A DNA stretch of 64,000 nucleotides from CBDCHC01 sp965277055 (lineage in GTDB: Bacteria; Pseudomonadota; Gammaproteobacteria; PS1; Pseudothioglobaceae), in contig OZ255703.1 in assembly GCA_965277055.1 (NCBI GenBank), positions 930,001-994,000 of the forward strand, in the 5' to 3' direction. The translations under genes and the position numbers were made by a program. This document shows, piece by piece, positions 44,106 through 52,947 of this stretch. The notes beneath the pieces are model-generated. The model had not been told where the DNA came from. It searched no databases and saw nothing but the letters and a program-made list of their open reading frames with translations. How positions within the stretch are numbered: the first letter of the stretch is position 1; each line of letters opens with the position of its first letter.

Positions 44106-44492
44106 ATGGTAAAGATTAGACTTGCCCGTGGTGGAGCGAAAAAAAGACCTTTTTACTCAATAGTTGTTACTGACGAACGTCGTCGTCGTGATAGTGGCTA
44201 CATTGAGCGTATTGGATACTTTAATCCAGTAGCAAGAGGCGCAGAACAGCGTTTAACTCTTGATACGGAAAAGCTCGCAGCATGGATGGAAAAAGGTGCA
44301 AAACCAAGCGATAGAGTAAAACAACTCGTTAAAGAATACAACGACCCGAGCATTCGTGAAAAAATTATTGCAAAACGTGCAGCGGCAATCAAAGCACGCG
44401 AAGAGCAAAAAATCTTAGCAGCAAAAGCAGCCCTTGAAGCTCAGGCAAAAGAAGCAGCAGAAGCAGCAGCTGAGTCTAGCGAAGAAGCATAA
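44106..44492 (+). CDS. rpsP: 30S ribosomal protein S16
   Basis: A 128-residue S16. The core is clear from MVKIRLARGGAKKRPFYSIV through YIERIGYFNPVARG and WMEKGAKPSDRVKQLV. A C-terminal extension of about 45 residues is Ala/Glu/Lys-rich (AAKAALEAQAKEAAEAAAE); E. coli S16 stops at 82. A good AGGAG site precedes the ATG. rimM follows 14 bp later. Confidence 0.96.
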   Translation: MVKIRLARGGAKKRPFYSIVVTDERRRRDSGYIERIGYFNPVARGAEQRLTLDTEKLAAWMEKGAKPSDRVKQLVKEYNDPSIREKIIAKRAAAIKAREEQKILAAKAALEAQAKEAAEAAAESSEEA

Positions 44493-44506
44493 TTCACAAG
44501 ATACCA

Positions 44507-45016
44507 TTGATTCCTACCGATCAGCACTTACTTATTGGTAAGATCAATGGTATTTTTGGTATTAAAGGCTGGGTTAAGGTCTTTTCTTATTGCGATCCTA
44601 TAGAAAATATTTGTACCTACTCTCCTTGGGTAATAGAGCATAAAGGCAGCTTGAGTTCTGTAGAGGTTAGGAGTAAGCGCCAAGGCAAAACCATTATCGC
44701 CAAACTTCCTCATATTCACACGCCAGAAGAAGCCCGCACGGTGCTCGGGACGGATATTTATATTCAGCACTCACAACTACCTCCGCTTGAAGATAGTTAT
44801 TATTATTTTCAACTTGAGGGACTAGAAGTCATTGGGCTTGATAATCATCACTTTGGGCGGGTAGCCTATACCTTTGATACGGGCAGTAATTCTGTTATTG
44901 TGGTTAAACACCCAGACACTAAAGCAGAGTACTATATTCCATTGATTGAGCCCTATCTAGTGACCATAGATGTAACCACTAAGCGCATCACCGTAGATTG
45001 GGATAAAGACTTCTAA
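44507..45016 (+). CDS. rimM: Ribosome maturation factor RimM
   Basis: A 169-residue factor that helps mature the 30S head. The N-terminal barrel has LLIGKINGIFGIKGWVKVFS and the C-terminal PRC-barrel has YYFQLEGLEVIG and YYIPLIEPYLVTIDV. The probable start is TTG at 44507; no ATG or GTG is suitably placed upstream. The usual downstream genes trmD and rplS are missing: the operon stops here and fbp begins 122 bp later. Confidence 0.93.
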   Translation: MIPTDQHLLIGKINGIFGIKGWVKVFSYCDPIENICTYSPWVIEHKGSLSSVEVRSKRQGKTIIAKLPHIHTPEEARTVLGTDIYIQHSQLPPLEDSYYYFQLEGLEVIGLDNHHFGRVAYTFDTGSNSVIVVKHPDTKAEYYIPLIEPYLVTIDVTTKRITVDWDKDF

Positions 45017-45138
45017 GTGTTATTAAACTACCAGATGAACGTTGACATCTATCATCATAATGGGTGAGTATCACTATATTAGATTTTCATAATATAAACT
45101 TTACGGTATAATTAACTCTTTTTGAACCGAGGTAATGC

Positions 45139-46131
45139 ATGCAAAAAGGGATTTCATTAAAACAACATTTAACTCATTCTGAGGTTGTGCCTACTCTTCG
45201 TGAGCTAATCATTGAAGTTGCATTGACTACAAAAGAAATTTCCTACAAAATTGATAATGCAGCTCTAGAGGGTGCACTTGGGTTAGCAGGTAGCGAAAAT
45301 ATACAAGGCGAAGACCAAAAAAAACTTGATATTATTACTAATGAAGTCATGTTTGATCACCTCAAAACAGTAGGCTTACTTGCAGGTATGGGGAGTGAAG
45401 AAGTAGATAACCCAATGCACATTCCTAATGAATATCCTAAAGGTGATTACCTGATTTTCTTTGATCCACTCGATGGCTCATCAAATATTGATGTTAATAT
45501 CTCTGTAGGCACTATTTTTTCAATTATTAAAAATCCTAAAGGTACTGATACCCCTGACACTCCTGATTATCTTTCGCAAAAGGGTACTGAGCAAGTAGCG
45601 AGTGGTTTTGTGGTATATGGTCCTTCTACTACCCTGGTATTGACTACTGGCAACGGCGTGTCTATGTTTATTCTTGATAATGCTATTGGCGAATATACTC
45701 TGGTTCGTGACCAAGTGACTATCCCCGAAGATACTGCAGAGTTTGCAATTAACATGTCTAATAAACGTTTCTGGGAAGCGCCAGTCGTGTCATATATTGA
45801 TGACTGTTTAGCAGGTGAAACTGGTCCACTAGATAAACGCTACAATATGCGTTGGGTGGCTTCAATGGTCGCAGAAGTATTTAGAATCTTAACTAGAGGC
45901 GGGATTTTCCTTTATCCCATTGATGAGCGCACGCGTGAGCAGGGTGGTAAATTACGCCTGATGTATGAAGCAAACCCAATTGCCATGATTATTGAGCAAG
46001 CAGGTGGCGCGGCATCTACAGGGTATGAACGTATTTTAGATCTGCAACCAAATAATTTACACCAGCGTGTACCAGTCATTTTAGGCTCGAAAAATGAGGT
46101 AGAAAAAGTAGTTGGATACCACACTAAGTAA
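45139..46131 (+). CDS. fbp: Fructose-1,6-bisphosphatase, class 1
   Basis: A 330-residue phosphatase of gluconeogenesis and the Calvin cycle. The metal-binding motif is FFDPLDGSSNIDVNISVGT, with the earlier GMGSEEVDNP. The substrate site shows MRWVASMVAEVFRILTRGG and the conserved LRLMYEANPIAMIIEQAGG. Length matches the class. In a sulfur oxidiser it may serve carbon fixation; no RuBisCO genes are in the window. Confidence 0.96.
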   Translation: MQKGISLKQHLTHSEVVPTLRELIIEVALTTKEISYKIDNAALEGALGLAGSENIQGEDQKKLDIITNEVMFDHLKTVGLLAGMGSEEVDNPMHIPNEYPKGDYLIFFDPLDGSSNIDVNISVGTIFSIIKNPKGTDTPDTPDYLSQKGTEQVASGFVVYGPSTTLVLTTGNGVSMFILDNAIGEYTLVRDQVTIPEDTAEFAINMSNKRFWEAPVVSYIDDCLAGETGPLDKRYNMRWVASMVAEVFRILTRGGIFLYPIDERTREQGGKLRLMYEANPIAMIIEQAGGAASTGYERILDLQPNNLHQRVPVILGSKNEVEKVVGYHTK

Positions 46132-46269
46132 TCTCTAGCAATATCTACTACTCTGAGCAATTTTTCTCAGAATTATTACTTTACTATAAATTTTATATCA
46201 CAATATAATCTGTGGTATGTTGATTGTAATCAAGCGGTAAAATTATATTTTACTTTGCAGATATTACAT

Positions 46270-46902
46270 ATGAACATCATTTTATTAGGTCCCCCAGGAG
46301 CAGGTAAAGGCACTCAAGCAAGTGCAATTTGTCAGGCATTTAATATTCCACAAATTTCTACTGGTGATATGCTCAGAGCAGCAGTAAAAGAGGGAACCGA
46401 ACTCGGCAAAAAAGCTAAGGCAGTGATGGACTCAGGCAACCTTGTATCAGATGATATTATTATTGGTATTGTTAAAGAACGCATTAGCCATGAGGACTGT
46501 GCGAACGGCTTTTTATTTGACGGCTTTCCACGTACCGTCCCTCAAGCAGAGTCACTAGTAGAAGCAGGCATTACTATAGATCATATCGTAGAAATCGCAG
46601 TGCCAGATGAAGATATCATCACCCGTATGAGTGGCAGATGGGTACACCTCGCTAGTGGTAGAACCTACCATACCACCTTTAATCCACCCAAAAAAGCGGG
46701 TAAAGATGATGAAACAGATGAAGCACTTGTGCAGCGTGAAGATGATAAAGAACAGGTAGTAAAAGAGCGCCTAGAGGTATATCATAAGCAAACTGCTCCA
46801 CTCGTAGAGTTTTACAACACACATGCAGGCTATTGCAAGATTGACGGCACAGAGACTGTTTCCCAAGTTTCAGCGTGTATTATAGGTGCATTGCAGGCTT
46901 AA
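46270..46902 (+). CDS. adk: Adenylate kinase
   Basis: A 210-residue kinase that interconverts ATP + AMP and 2 ADP. The P-loop is LLGPPGAGKGTQA, the AMP site has STGDMLRAAV and GFLFDGFPRTVPQAE, and the LID domain (SGRWVHLASGRTYHTTFN) lacks zinc-binding cysteines. The ATG at 46270 is preferred over the frame opening 15 bases upstream. Its 3' end overlaps the convergent chaperone-like gene by 4 bp. Confidence 0.96.
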   Translation: MNIILLGPPGAGKGTQASAICQAFNIPQISTGDMLRAAVKEGTELGKKAKAVMDSGNLVSDDIIIGIVKERISHEDCANGFLFDGFPRTVPQAESLVEAGITIDHIVEIAVPDEDIITRMSGRWVHLASGRTYHTTFNPPKKAGKDDETDEALVQREDDKEQVVKERLEVYHKQTAPLVEFYNTHAGYCKIDGTETVSQVSACIIGALQA

Positions 46903-47396
46903 TTTGAGTATTGCAGGTGGGTGATAATTTCTATTGATGCCTTATTAATATCACGATCTTGCTGTAGTGTATCTCTGACCACAAATAAATCTTGCTGATT
47001 TGGAGTGTAAAACGCTAATTTTAAATGAGCAAAATGGTGAGTGAGAGTAATATTATATTCTCTGGCAATATCCTCAGCACTTTTTGCCCCAAGCTCTACC
47101 ATAAGATTACCAGTAATCAAAGATTCCTCATTGTTAGAAGTGTTATAGATGATCCGATCTGTATAGTCGGTAATCCCATTTTCAAATACAGTGGTAGTAG
47201 TGTTTCCATTTGGGAATTTAGATTTTTTATGTGATGCCTGTGAGGCAAATGGATATTCCTGAGAATTAAACTTTGAAGTTTGTTGCTCATTGTAAGAGAT
47301 AATAGGCTCAAAGGAATATTCTAGAGAATTGATTTGTATTGTATTTGCACAACTTAAAGTAGGAAAAACTAAAAGTGCTAGTAATATTTTTTGCAT
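46899..47396 (-). CDS. Exported propeptide/chaperone-like partner of the subtilase
   Basis: A 165-residue exported protein (signal MQKILLALLVFPTLSCA) encoded directly after the subtilase gene. The ATG at 47396 follows GGAG with a 6-base spacing; longer versions begin inside the protease stop. The C-terminal half (LMVELGAKSAEDIAREYNIT, LTHHFAHLKLAFY, DTLQQDRDINKASIEI) looks like a subtilase propeptide fold. The subtilase itself has almost no propeptide. In Aeromonas sobria the kexin-like protease ASP needs ORF2, encoded immediately 3' of asp, as an external chaperone; this gene has the same place and a propeptide-like pattern. Function is by analogy. Confidence 0.6.
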   Translation of the reverse strand: MQKILLALLVFPTLSCANTIQINSLEYSFEPIISYNEQQTSKFNSQEYPFASQASHKKSKFPNGNTTTTVFENGITDYTDRIIYNTSNNEESLITGNLMVELGAKSAEDIAREYNITLTHHFAHLKLAFYTPNQQDLFVVRDTLQQDRDINKASIEIITHLQYSN

Positions 47397-47412
47397 CATG
47401 TACTCCATATTG

Positions 47413-49071
47413 TTAATGTCCATAAAAACGTATCTTCCAAGAATTCAGCGTACCCCCAGAAGTGTTATCATAATCTGAAGAGCCATCTATGACTCTTAAG
47501 GTCCAATTACCCAAACTTGGCTCCCCATAGAATGCATTACTCACTAAGACCATATTAAGGTCATCACTCTCAGCAAAGCTATTAAATATATTTAAGACTA
47601 CACTTTTAGTACCACTTGGTGAGGTCAATTCTAGCGCAAGTTCTCCCGAAATTGTATGAGAAATATTCACATCAATTTGTACCGCTTCAAGAGTGATATT
47701 TTGTGTACTATTAATTATTGAAGTCACTCCTGTGGCATTTTCATTGGGTATGGTAGCACTGGTGCTATTTGTAATATACCCAGTATCTACAAAGGTACCT
47801 AAACTGCCATTTACATAACTGGTGGCTGATGCCACAGCACGAGCAGCATCTATTCGACCAAATCCATACCAATTATGAAAGTTATAGCCTGCAGCATTAG
47901 TAAACCACTTGGGTTCAATAACATATGTGATTCCGTTAATTGTAGAAGTAATATCTGATATGGTAGCATTAATTTGTTTAGAAGTATTTGCTAAAATATG
48001 CTTTACATCTCGCCAAGTAAGGCTTGGGTTAGCTTCTAACATCAGAGCAATCACCCCACTTACTACAGGTGCAGCACTTGAGGTACCACTAAATATTGAA
48101 GTATAATTACATGCTGGATTTTGACTATTTGCATTCGTTTCAAAACTATTTCCAGGATTAGAGAGACTGCTTCGACTATAGCCACGAGCACAGCCAGATT
48201 GATCAGTAGTTAAGATAGCAGGAGCAATTCTACCATCTTCACCGCCTGGTGCGCTCACCCAGATATTAGCACCTGTGGTAGAATAACTTGACTTCATATC
48301 ATTGGCATTAGTAGCCCCTACAACTATTTGATAAGGGATAGCATTTTTTGGGTCCATATTAGCATTTTGACAAGTGTACCTATCATCTGAGCAATCTATA
48401 TCTTCTACCTTTTCAAAGCCATTTCCCGCCGATGTTACATAGAGTGCACCTTTGCCACTTCGTAGAGAAGTCACCCCTTTGCGATACTGTGCTTCAATAG
48501 CAGAATTCAAGCGAATATCATAGTTATTATCAGCCCCATAACTTTGATTAAAAATAGCTACGTCAGTTGAGTAAGATGCTCCGCCTAGTGAATTAAGCTG
48601 ATTAGCAATGGTTTGCTTTTCTAAATAATTAAACCCCTTAAGACTAGCATTTGGTGCTACTCCTTTAGGGCCAATGTTATTATCAAGTGCAGCTATGATA
48701 CCTGCAACTGAAGTCCCATGATCTCCTAAGTTATCTGCACCTTTATGAGTTCTAGTTGGGTCATTATCATTTTCTACAAAGTCTCGTGAGCCATTTACTA
48801 CCACATTATCTACTAAATCCTCATGTGCTATTTCTAGCCCTTCATCTATTACTGCTACAATGACGCCCTTGCCAGTGTACGTTACTCCTTGAATATTAAT
48901 ATCTGCACCACTCACTCCACCATATCTAGCAAAGTTTGTTTGTCCAGTATTGTTTAAGTGCCATTGGTTAGAAGTGAGGTCGCTTGTTTGAGTGTTAGGT
49001 GAGCCACCGCCTCCACCACCACAACTAGCTAAGATTATAGCAATGCTAAATACAACAAGTAGTTTATTCAT
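47413..49071 (-). CDS. Kexin-like S8 subtilase lipoprotein with P-domain
   Basis: A 552-residue surface or periplasmic protease. The lipoprotein signal ends ILASC with Cys17, followed by a Gly-run spacer. The catalytic domain begins almost at once (NQWHLNNTGQ, residue 35), so there is no room for a normal propeptide. The triad is Asp76 (VAVIDEGLE), His118 (GDHGTSVAG) and Ser331 (FSGTSSAAP), with the oxyanion Asn in SAGNGFE. A P-domain (about 430-552; SGELALELTSPSGTKS and GNWTLRVID) makes it kexin-like, as in ASP of Aeromonas. Its likely partner is encoded immediately downstream. Confidence 0.92.
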   Translation of the reverse strand: MNKLLVVFSIAIILASCGGGGGGSPNTQTSDLTSNQWHLNNTGQTNFARYGGVSGADINIQGVTYTGKGVIVAVIDEGLEIAHEDLVDNVVVNGSRDFVENDNDPTRTHKGADNLGDHGTSVAGIIAALDNNIGPKGVAPNASLKGFNYLEKQTIANQLNSLGGASYSTDVAIFNQSYGADNNYDIRLNSAIEAQYRKGVTSLRSGKGALYVTSAGNGFEKVEDIDCSDDRYTCQNANMDPKNAIPYQIVVGATNANDMKSSYSTTGANIWVSAPGGEDGRIAPAILTTDQSGCARGYSRSSLSNPGNSFETNANSQNPACNYTSIFSGTSSAAPVVSGVIALMLEANPSLTWRDVKHILANTSKQINATISDITSTINGITYVIEPKWFTNAAGYNFHNWYGFGRIDAARAVASATSYVNGSLGTFVDTGYITNSTSATIPNENATGVTSIINSTQNITLEAVQIDVNISHTISGELALELTSPSGTKSVVLNIFNSFAESDDLNMVLVSNAFYGEPSLGNWTLRVIDGSSDYDNTSGGTLNSWKIRFYGH

Positions 49072-49100
49072 AAGACAATAATATTAACAGTAATTATTGA

Positions 49101-49469
49101 TTACAACAGCTCAGTTAAGGTAGTACATATCATACTCTCATGTACTGGGAATGTAAGTGTTTTATCTACCTTATATCTTTTTTGAAATTGCTCTAATTTA
49201 TCGGTAATAATACTATCATAGAGTAATATTATCTTGGCATCTGGACTCTTATGTTGGAGTGTTGCTAACACTGATTCAATATTACTTACTCGATCACGAA
49301 ACTCTGGATTGTAATGAAACTCAGCCAACACCAAATCATATGTATGTATGTTCGCGAGTTTTACCGCTTTTCTGGGAGTGTGTTCCCGATCTACCTCAAA
49401 ACCAAAGTCAGTCAAAACTTTGGTAAAATCAACAAAGCCACCAAAATCAATAAAAAATAATGCACGCAT
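49101..49469 (-). CDS. Hypothetical receiver-like protein
   Basis: A 122-residue protein with an alternating strand/helix pattern like a response-regulator receiver: ALFFIDFGGFV, then YDLVLAEFHYN at the place of the phosphoacceptor strand, then AKIILLYDS and KTLTFPVHES. The usual acidic cluster is missing and the phosphoacceptor Asp is replaced (LVLAEF), so it would be a non-phosphorylatable pseudo-receiver. Its start overlaps that of pepP head-to-head by 10 bp. Function unknown. Confidence 0.55.
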   Translation of the reverse strand: MRALFFIDFGGFVDFTKVLTDFGFEVDREHTPRKAVKLANIHTYDLVLAEFHYNPEFRDRVSNIESVLATLQHKSPDAKIILLYDSIITDKLEQFQKRYKVDKTLTFPVHESMICTTLTELL

Positions 49470-50674
49470 ACTATGCCCAAAGAAGAAAAAAATTACTTGC
49501 TCAAATAGAGCCTGATAGTGTTGTTATTTTAGCCACTCATCCACAGATGAAACGCAGTAATGACACTTTTTTTCCATTTCGACCTCATAGTAGTATGGTG
49601 TACTTCACTGGTTGTACTGAGCCACAAACTATTATGCTCCTATCACATAAGGAATATCGGTTATTCTTACGCCCTAAACACCCTGAAAAAGAACTCTGGG
49701 ATGGCAATATCATTGGTCTAGAAGAGGGAGCTACAGTGTTTGACTGTGAGACTTCAAATATTAACATGATTGGTGCAGAACTACCAAAACTATTAAAGCA
49801 ATATACCAAAGTCTATTTTGATTTTGATAATATTAACACTTCATTACTCGAAACTCTTACTCACCTGCCTTATCAAAGTTTAGCCCCGCTCATCACCTTA
49901 CTTCGCGTGTTCAAAGACGACTGGGAAATCACCATGATGCGCACTGCTGCCAAAATCAGTAGTGAGGCACACATTCAAGCTATGCAACAGGTAGGGCAAT
50001 GCGAGTATGAATTTGAGGTACAGAGTATTTTTGATGCACATTTCACTAAACATAATACAGAGCATGCCTACTCCCCGATTGTAGCCGGTGGGAATAATGC
50101 AAATACCTTGCATTATGTTGAGAATACTGCACCTCTACACTCTGATGAATTACTATTAATTGATGCTGGCTGTGAACACCACTATTATGCGAGTGATATT
50201 ACCCGCACCTTTCCTATTAGTGGCACCTTTAGTAAAGCACAAACAACGCTGTATACTATTGTCTTGCAGACGCAACAGCACACCATTGAGCAGGTTCAGC
50301 CGGGTACAACTATTGCCGAGTTGGATAACTTTGCAAAAGAGTATATGAGCCAACAACTCATAGCACTCGGGCTTATTACTACCAAAGCGCAAATCAAAGA
50401 AATCTTTCCGCATGGTATCGGGCATTTTTTAGGACTCGATGTGCATGACGTTGGAGGTAAAAATATTGTGCTTGAGCCGAGTATGGTGCTCACCATAGAA
50501 CCTGGGATTTACATTCCATTTGATGCTAAAATTGATGAACAATTTAGTATATACAAGGGAATAGGTATTCGCATAGAAGATGATGTATTAGTCACTTCTA
50601 CTGGGTATGAAGTCTTAACCAAAGACTGCCCCAAACAGATTGCGGATATTGAATTACTTATCCAAGCTCATTAA
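49460..50674 (+). CDS. pepP: Xaa-Pro aminopeptidase
   Basis: A 404-residue M24B peptidase that removes N-terminal residues before proline. The N-terminal domain contains RRKKLLAQ and FFPFRPHSSMVYFTGC. The dinuclear metal site uses LLIDAGCEHHYYASDITRTF (two Asp), GIGHFLGLDVHD (His), LTIEPGIY (Glu) and IRIEDDVLV (Glu). It lies 2 bp upstream of trpD. Confidence 0.93.
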   Translation: MHAYYAQRRKKLLAQIEPDSVVILATHPQMKRSNDTFFPFRPHSSMVYFTGCTEPQTIMLLSHKEYRLFLRPKHPEKELWDGNIIGLEEGATVFDCETSNINMIGAELPKLLKQYTKVYFDFDNINTSLLETLTHLPYQSLAPLITLLRVFKDDWEITMMRTAAKISSEAHIQAMQQVGQCEYEFEVQSIFDAHFTKHNTEHAYSPIVAGGNNANTLHYVENTAPLHSDELLLIDAGCEHHYYASDITRTFPISGTFSKAQTTLYTIVLQTQQHTIEQVQPGTTIAELDNFAKEYMSQQLIALGLITTKAQIKEIFPHGIGHFLGLDVHDVGGKNIVLEPSMVLTIEPGIYIPFDAKIDEQFSIYKGIGIRIEDDVLVTSTGYEVLTKDCPKQIADIELLIQAH

Positions 50675-50676
50675 CT

Positions 50677-51696
50677 ATGGACATAAAAACTGCAACACAA
50701 CACGTTATTGCTGGTAAGCATTTAAGTATTATAGAAATGCAATCAGTAATGAATAGCATTATGAATGGTGAGACTGAAGAAATCGCTATTGCAGGGTTTT
50801 TGACTGCACTTGCTACTAAGGGTGAGGCAATTAGCGAGATTATTGGCGCGGTGAAAGTCATGCGTGTACTTTCTACTAAAGTACCTATTACTCATACTCA
50901 GCACCTAGTAGATACTTGTGGTACTGGGGGCGATGGCTTGGGAATATTTAATGTCTCTACTGCCAGTGCCTTTGTAGTAGCGGCGAGCGGAGCAAACGTT
51001 GCTAAGCATGGCAACCGTTCTATTTCTTCAAAATCAGGTAGTGCAGATGTACTAGAAGCTGCAGGGGTTAATTTAGATATGACTCCAGAAGCCATTGCTA
51101 ACGCAGTAGATTCTATTGGTATTGGCTTTATGTTTGCCCAGCATCATCATAGTGCTATGCGCCATGTGATCAACGTACGCAAAACCCTTGGTATTCGTAC
51201 TATATTTAACATTCTTGGCCCGCTTACCAACCCTGCTGGTGCACCCAACCAAGTGATTGGGGTGTATAAATCAGAGCTCACTATGGTATTTGCCAAAGTA
51301 CTCAAAGAGTTAGGAGCAAAGCACGTAATGGTAGTTCATGCTGCTGATGGTATGGATGAAATCTCAGCATTTGCCACCACCTTGGTCGCCGAACTTAAAG
51401 ACGGGGTGATACGAGAATACGAAATTCAACCTGCAGATTATGATATTCATGTGGGAGACATCTCGCGCATTCAGGTATCGAATGCAGAAGAATCACTTGC
51501 TCTAATGCAAGATGCACTCGATGGCAAAGGCAGTGAAGCGTACAACATGGTAGCACTCAATGCAGGTGCAGCAATTTATGTCAGTGGTCAAGCCTCATCG
51601 CTCTCTGCAGGCATAGATCAAGCACGCAAGATTCTCAACTCGGGCGCAGCGCATCAAAAGCTTGATGATTATGTGCGTATGAGTACAGGGTGTTAA
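50677..51696 (+). CDS. trpD: Anthranilate phosphoribosyltransferase
   Basis: A 339-residue tryptophan-synthesis enzyme joining PRPP to anthranilate. The PRPP loop is VDTCGTGGDG, followed by KHGNRSISSKSGSADVLEA and the anthranilate region MFAQHHHSAMRHV. It is not next to trpG or trpC here but in a pepP-trpD-small ORF-argC run. Confidence 0.96.
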   Translation: MDIKTATQHVIAGKHLSIIEMQSVMNSIMNGETEEIAIAGFLTALATKGEAISEIIGAVKVMRVLSTKVPITHTQHLVDTCGTGGDGLGIFNVSTASAFVVAASGANVAKHGNRSISSKSGSADVLEAAGVNLDMTPEAIANAVDSIGIGFMFAQHHHSAMRHVINVRKTLGIRTIFNILGPLTNPAGAPNQVIGVYKSELTMVFAKVLKELGAKHVMVVHAADGMDEISAFATTLVAELKDGVIREYEIQPADYDIHVGDISRIQVSNAEESLALMQDALDGKGSEAYNMVALNAGAAIYVSGQASSLSAGIDQARKILNSGAAHQKLDDYVRMSTGC

Positions 51697-51754
51697 GTGT
51701 TATTAAGCGAATGTGAATAATACAACTAAGGATGTAAATTTCAAGGAGACGTAT

Positions 51755-51919
51755 ATGAGTAATATGGATTTAAAAAACATGCAAGAAATAGACGTAATCA
51801 TAGCAAAACGTTATGTTGAAATAGCAAAATTAGTTAAACAAACATTGCAGTATCCTATAGTAGTAACAGTTGGGATGTTTGTTACCGTATTAGTACTATA
51901 TAATCTATTATTAAGTTAA
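51755..51919 (+). CDS. 54-aa single-pass membrane protein
   Basis: A small gene with a strong AAGGAG site 8 bases before the ATG at 51755. The product has a charged N-terminal helix (MDLKNMQEIDVIIAKRYVEI) and one membrane segment near the C-terminus (VVTVGMFVTVLVLYNLLLS). Its stop overlaps the argC ATG by one base (TAATG), so translation is coupled. The family is not recognised. The ribosome-binding site and tight packing argue that it is real. Confidence 0.6.
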   Translation: MSNMDLKNMQEIDVIIAKRYVEIAKLVKQTLQYPIVVTVGMFVTVLVLYNLLLS

Positions 51920-52947
51920 TGAATATTGGCATTATCGGCGTTACCGGCTACACTGGGCTTGAGCTATTACGCATTCTAAATCATCACCCGTACGCTACAG
52001 TTACCCATGTAGGTGTGCGCTCTGAAGTAGGTACGCCTATTACCCATATCTTCCCAAGCCTTACTGGCAGCTACGATGCACTGCATTGTATTTCGGTAAA
52101 TGACGAAGCATTTTATGAGTGTGATGTGGTGTTTTTTGCCACCCCACATGGGGTAGCTATGAACCGTGCGCAAAGCTTTTTAGACCGCGGGATCAAGGTC
52201 ATTGACTTAGGTGCTGACTTTCGTATGCAAAACCACACGCAGTGGTCTCAGTGGTATGGTATGCCTCATACAGCCACTAGTACGCTCACTAAAGCAGTAT
52301 ATGGGCTGGTAGAAGTTCATACAAAAGCCATTGCCTCAAGTCACTTAATAGCCAACCCAGGGTGTTATCCTACTGCTATTATGCTTGGGTTATTACCACT
52401 ATTAGAGCAACAACTCATTTGCTCGAAAATTATCGCTGACTGCAAAAGTGGCGTAAGCGGAGCAGGTAGAGGTGCTAAGATCAATACATTATTATGCGAA
52501 GCAAGTGAAAACCTCACTGCATATGGGGTAAATCATCATCGCCATAAACCAGAAATATTAGAACAACTCCACCAGTTTAATACTTCATTAGAGTTAGTAT
52601 TTACCCCACACCTCATCCCTATGAAGCGTGGTATGCTTGCTACCCTCTATATTGATGTAAATACAACTACTTCAGTGCAAGAGATGTATGAAACCTATTA
52701 TCATAATAACCAAATGGTACACATCATGCCCAGTGGTACTCAGCCTCAGACCAAATCAGTACTTGGCACCCCAGCTACGCATATTGGTATCGTACAAGAT
52801 ACTGGTGAGCATTCTAGTAGCCTGATTATAACTTCAGTGATTGATAATGTAGCAAAAGGTGCTTCTGCTCAGGCAGTGCAAAATATGAACGTGATGTGTG
52901 GGTATGAAGTAAATACGGGGCTTGACTCACTTGCTATATTGCCGTAG
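51919..52947 (+). CDS. argC: N-acetyl-gamma-glutamyl-phosphate reductase
   Basis: A 342-residue NADPH-dependent reductase of arginine synthesis. The dinucleotide motif is IGIIGVTGYTGLELLRIL, the catalytic Cys lies in IANPGCYPTAIMLGLLP, and the His region is FTPHLIPMKRGMLATLY. It meets convergent gshB end to end with no spacer. Confidence 0.95.
   Translation: MNIGIIGVTGYTGLELLRILNHHPYATVTHVGVRSEVGTPITHIFPSLTGSYDALHCISVNDEAFYECDVVFFATPHGVAMNRAQSFLDRGIKVIDLGADFRMQNHTQWSQWYGMPHTATSTLTKAVYGLVEVHTKAIASSHLIANPGCYPTAIMLGLLPLLEQQLICSKIIADCKSGVSGAGRGAKINTLLCEASENLTAYGVNHHRHKPEILEQLHQFNTSLELVFTPHLIPMKRGMLATLYIDVNTTTSVQEMYETYYHNNQMVHIMPSGTQPQTKSVLGTPATHIGIVQDTGEHSSSLIITSVIDNVAKGASAQAVQNMNVMCGYEVNTGLDSLAILP

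Noticed and set aside
46149..46180. CTGAG/CTCAG hairpin after fbp as terminator
   Set aside because: The stem is only 5 bp with an 8-base loop and no proper T-run, too weak to call.
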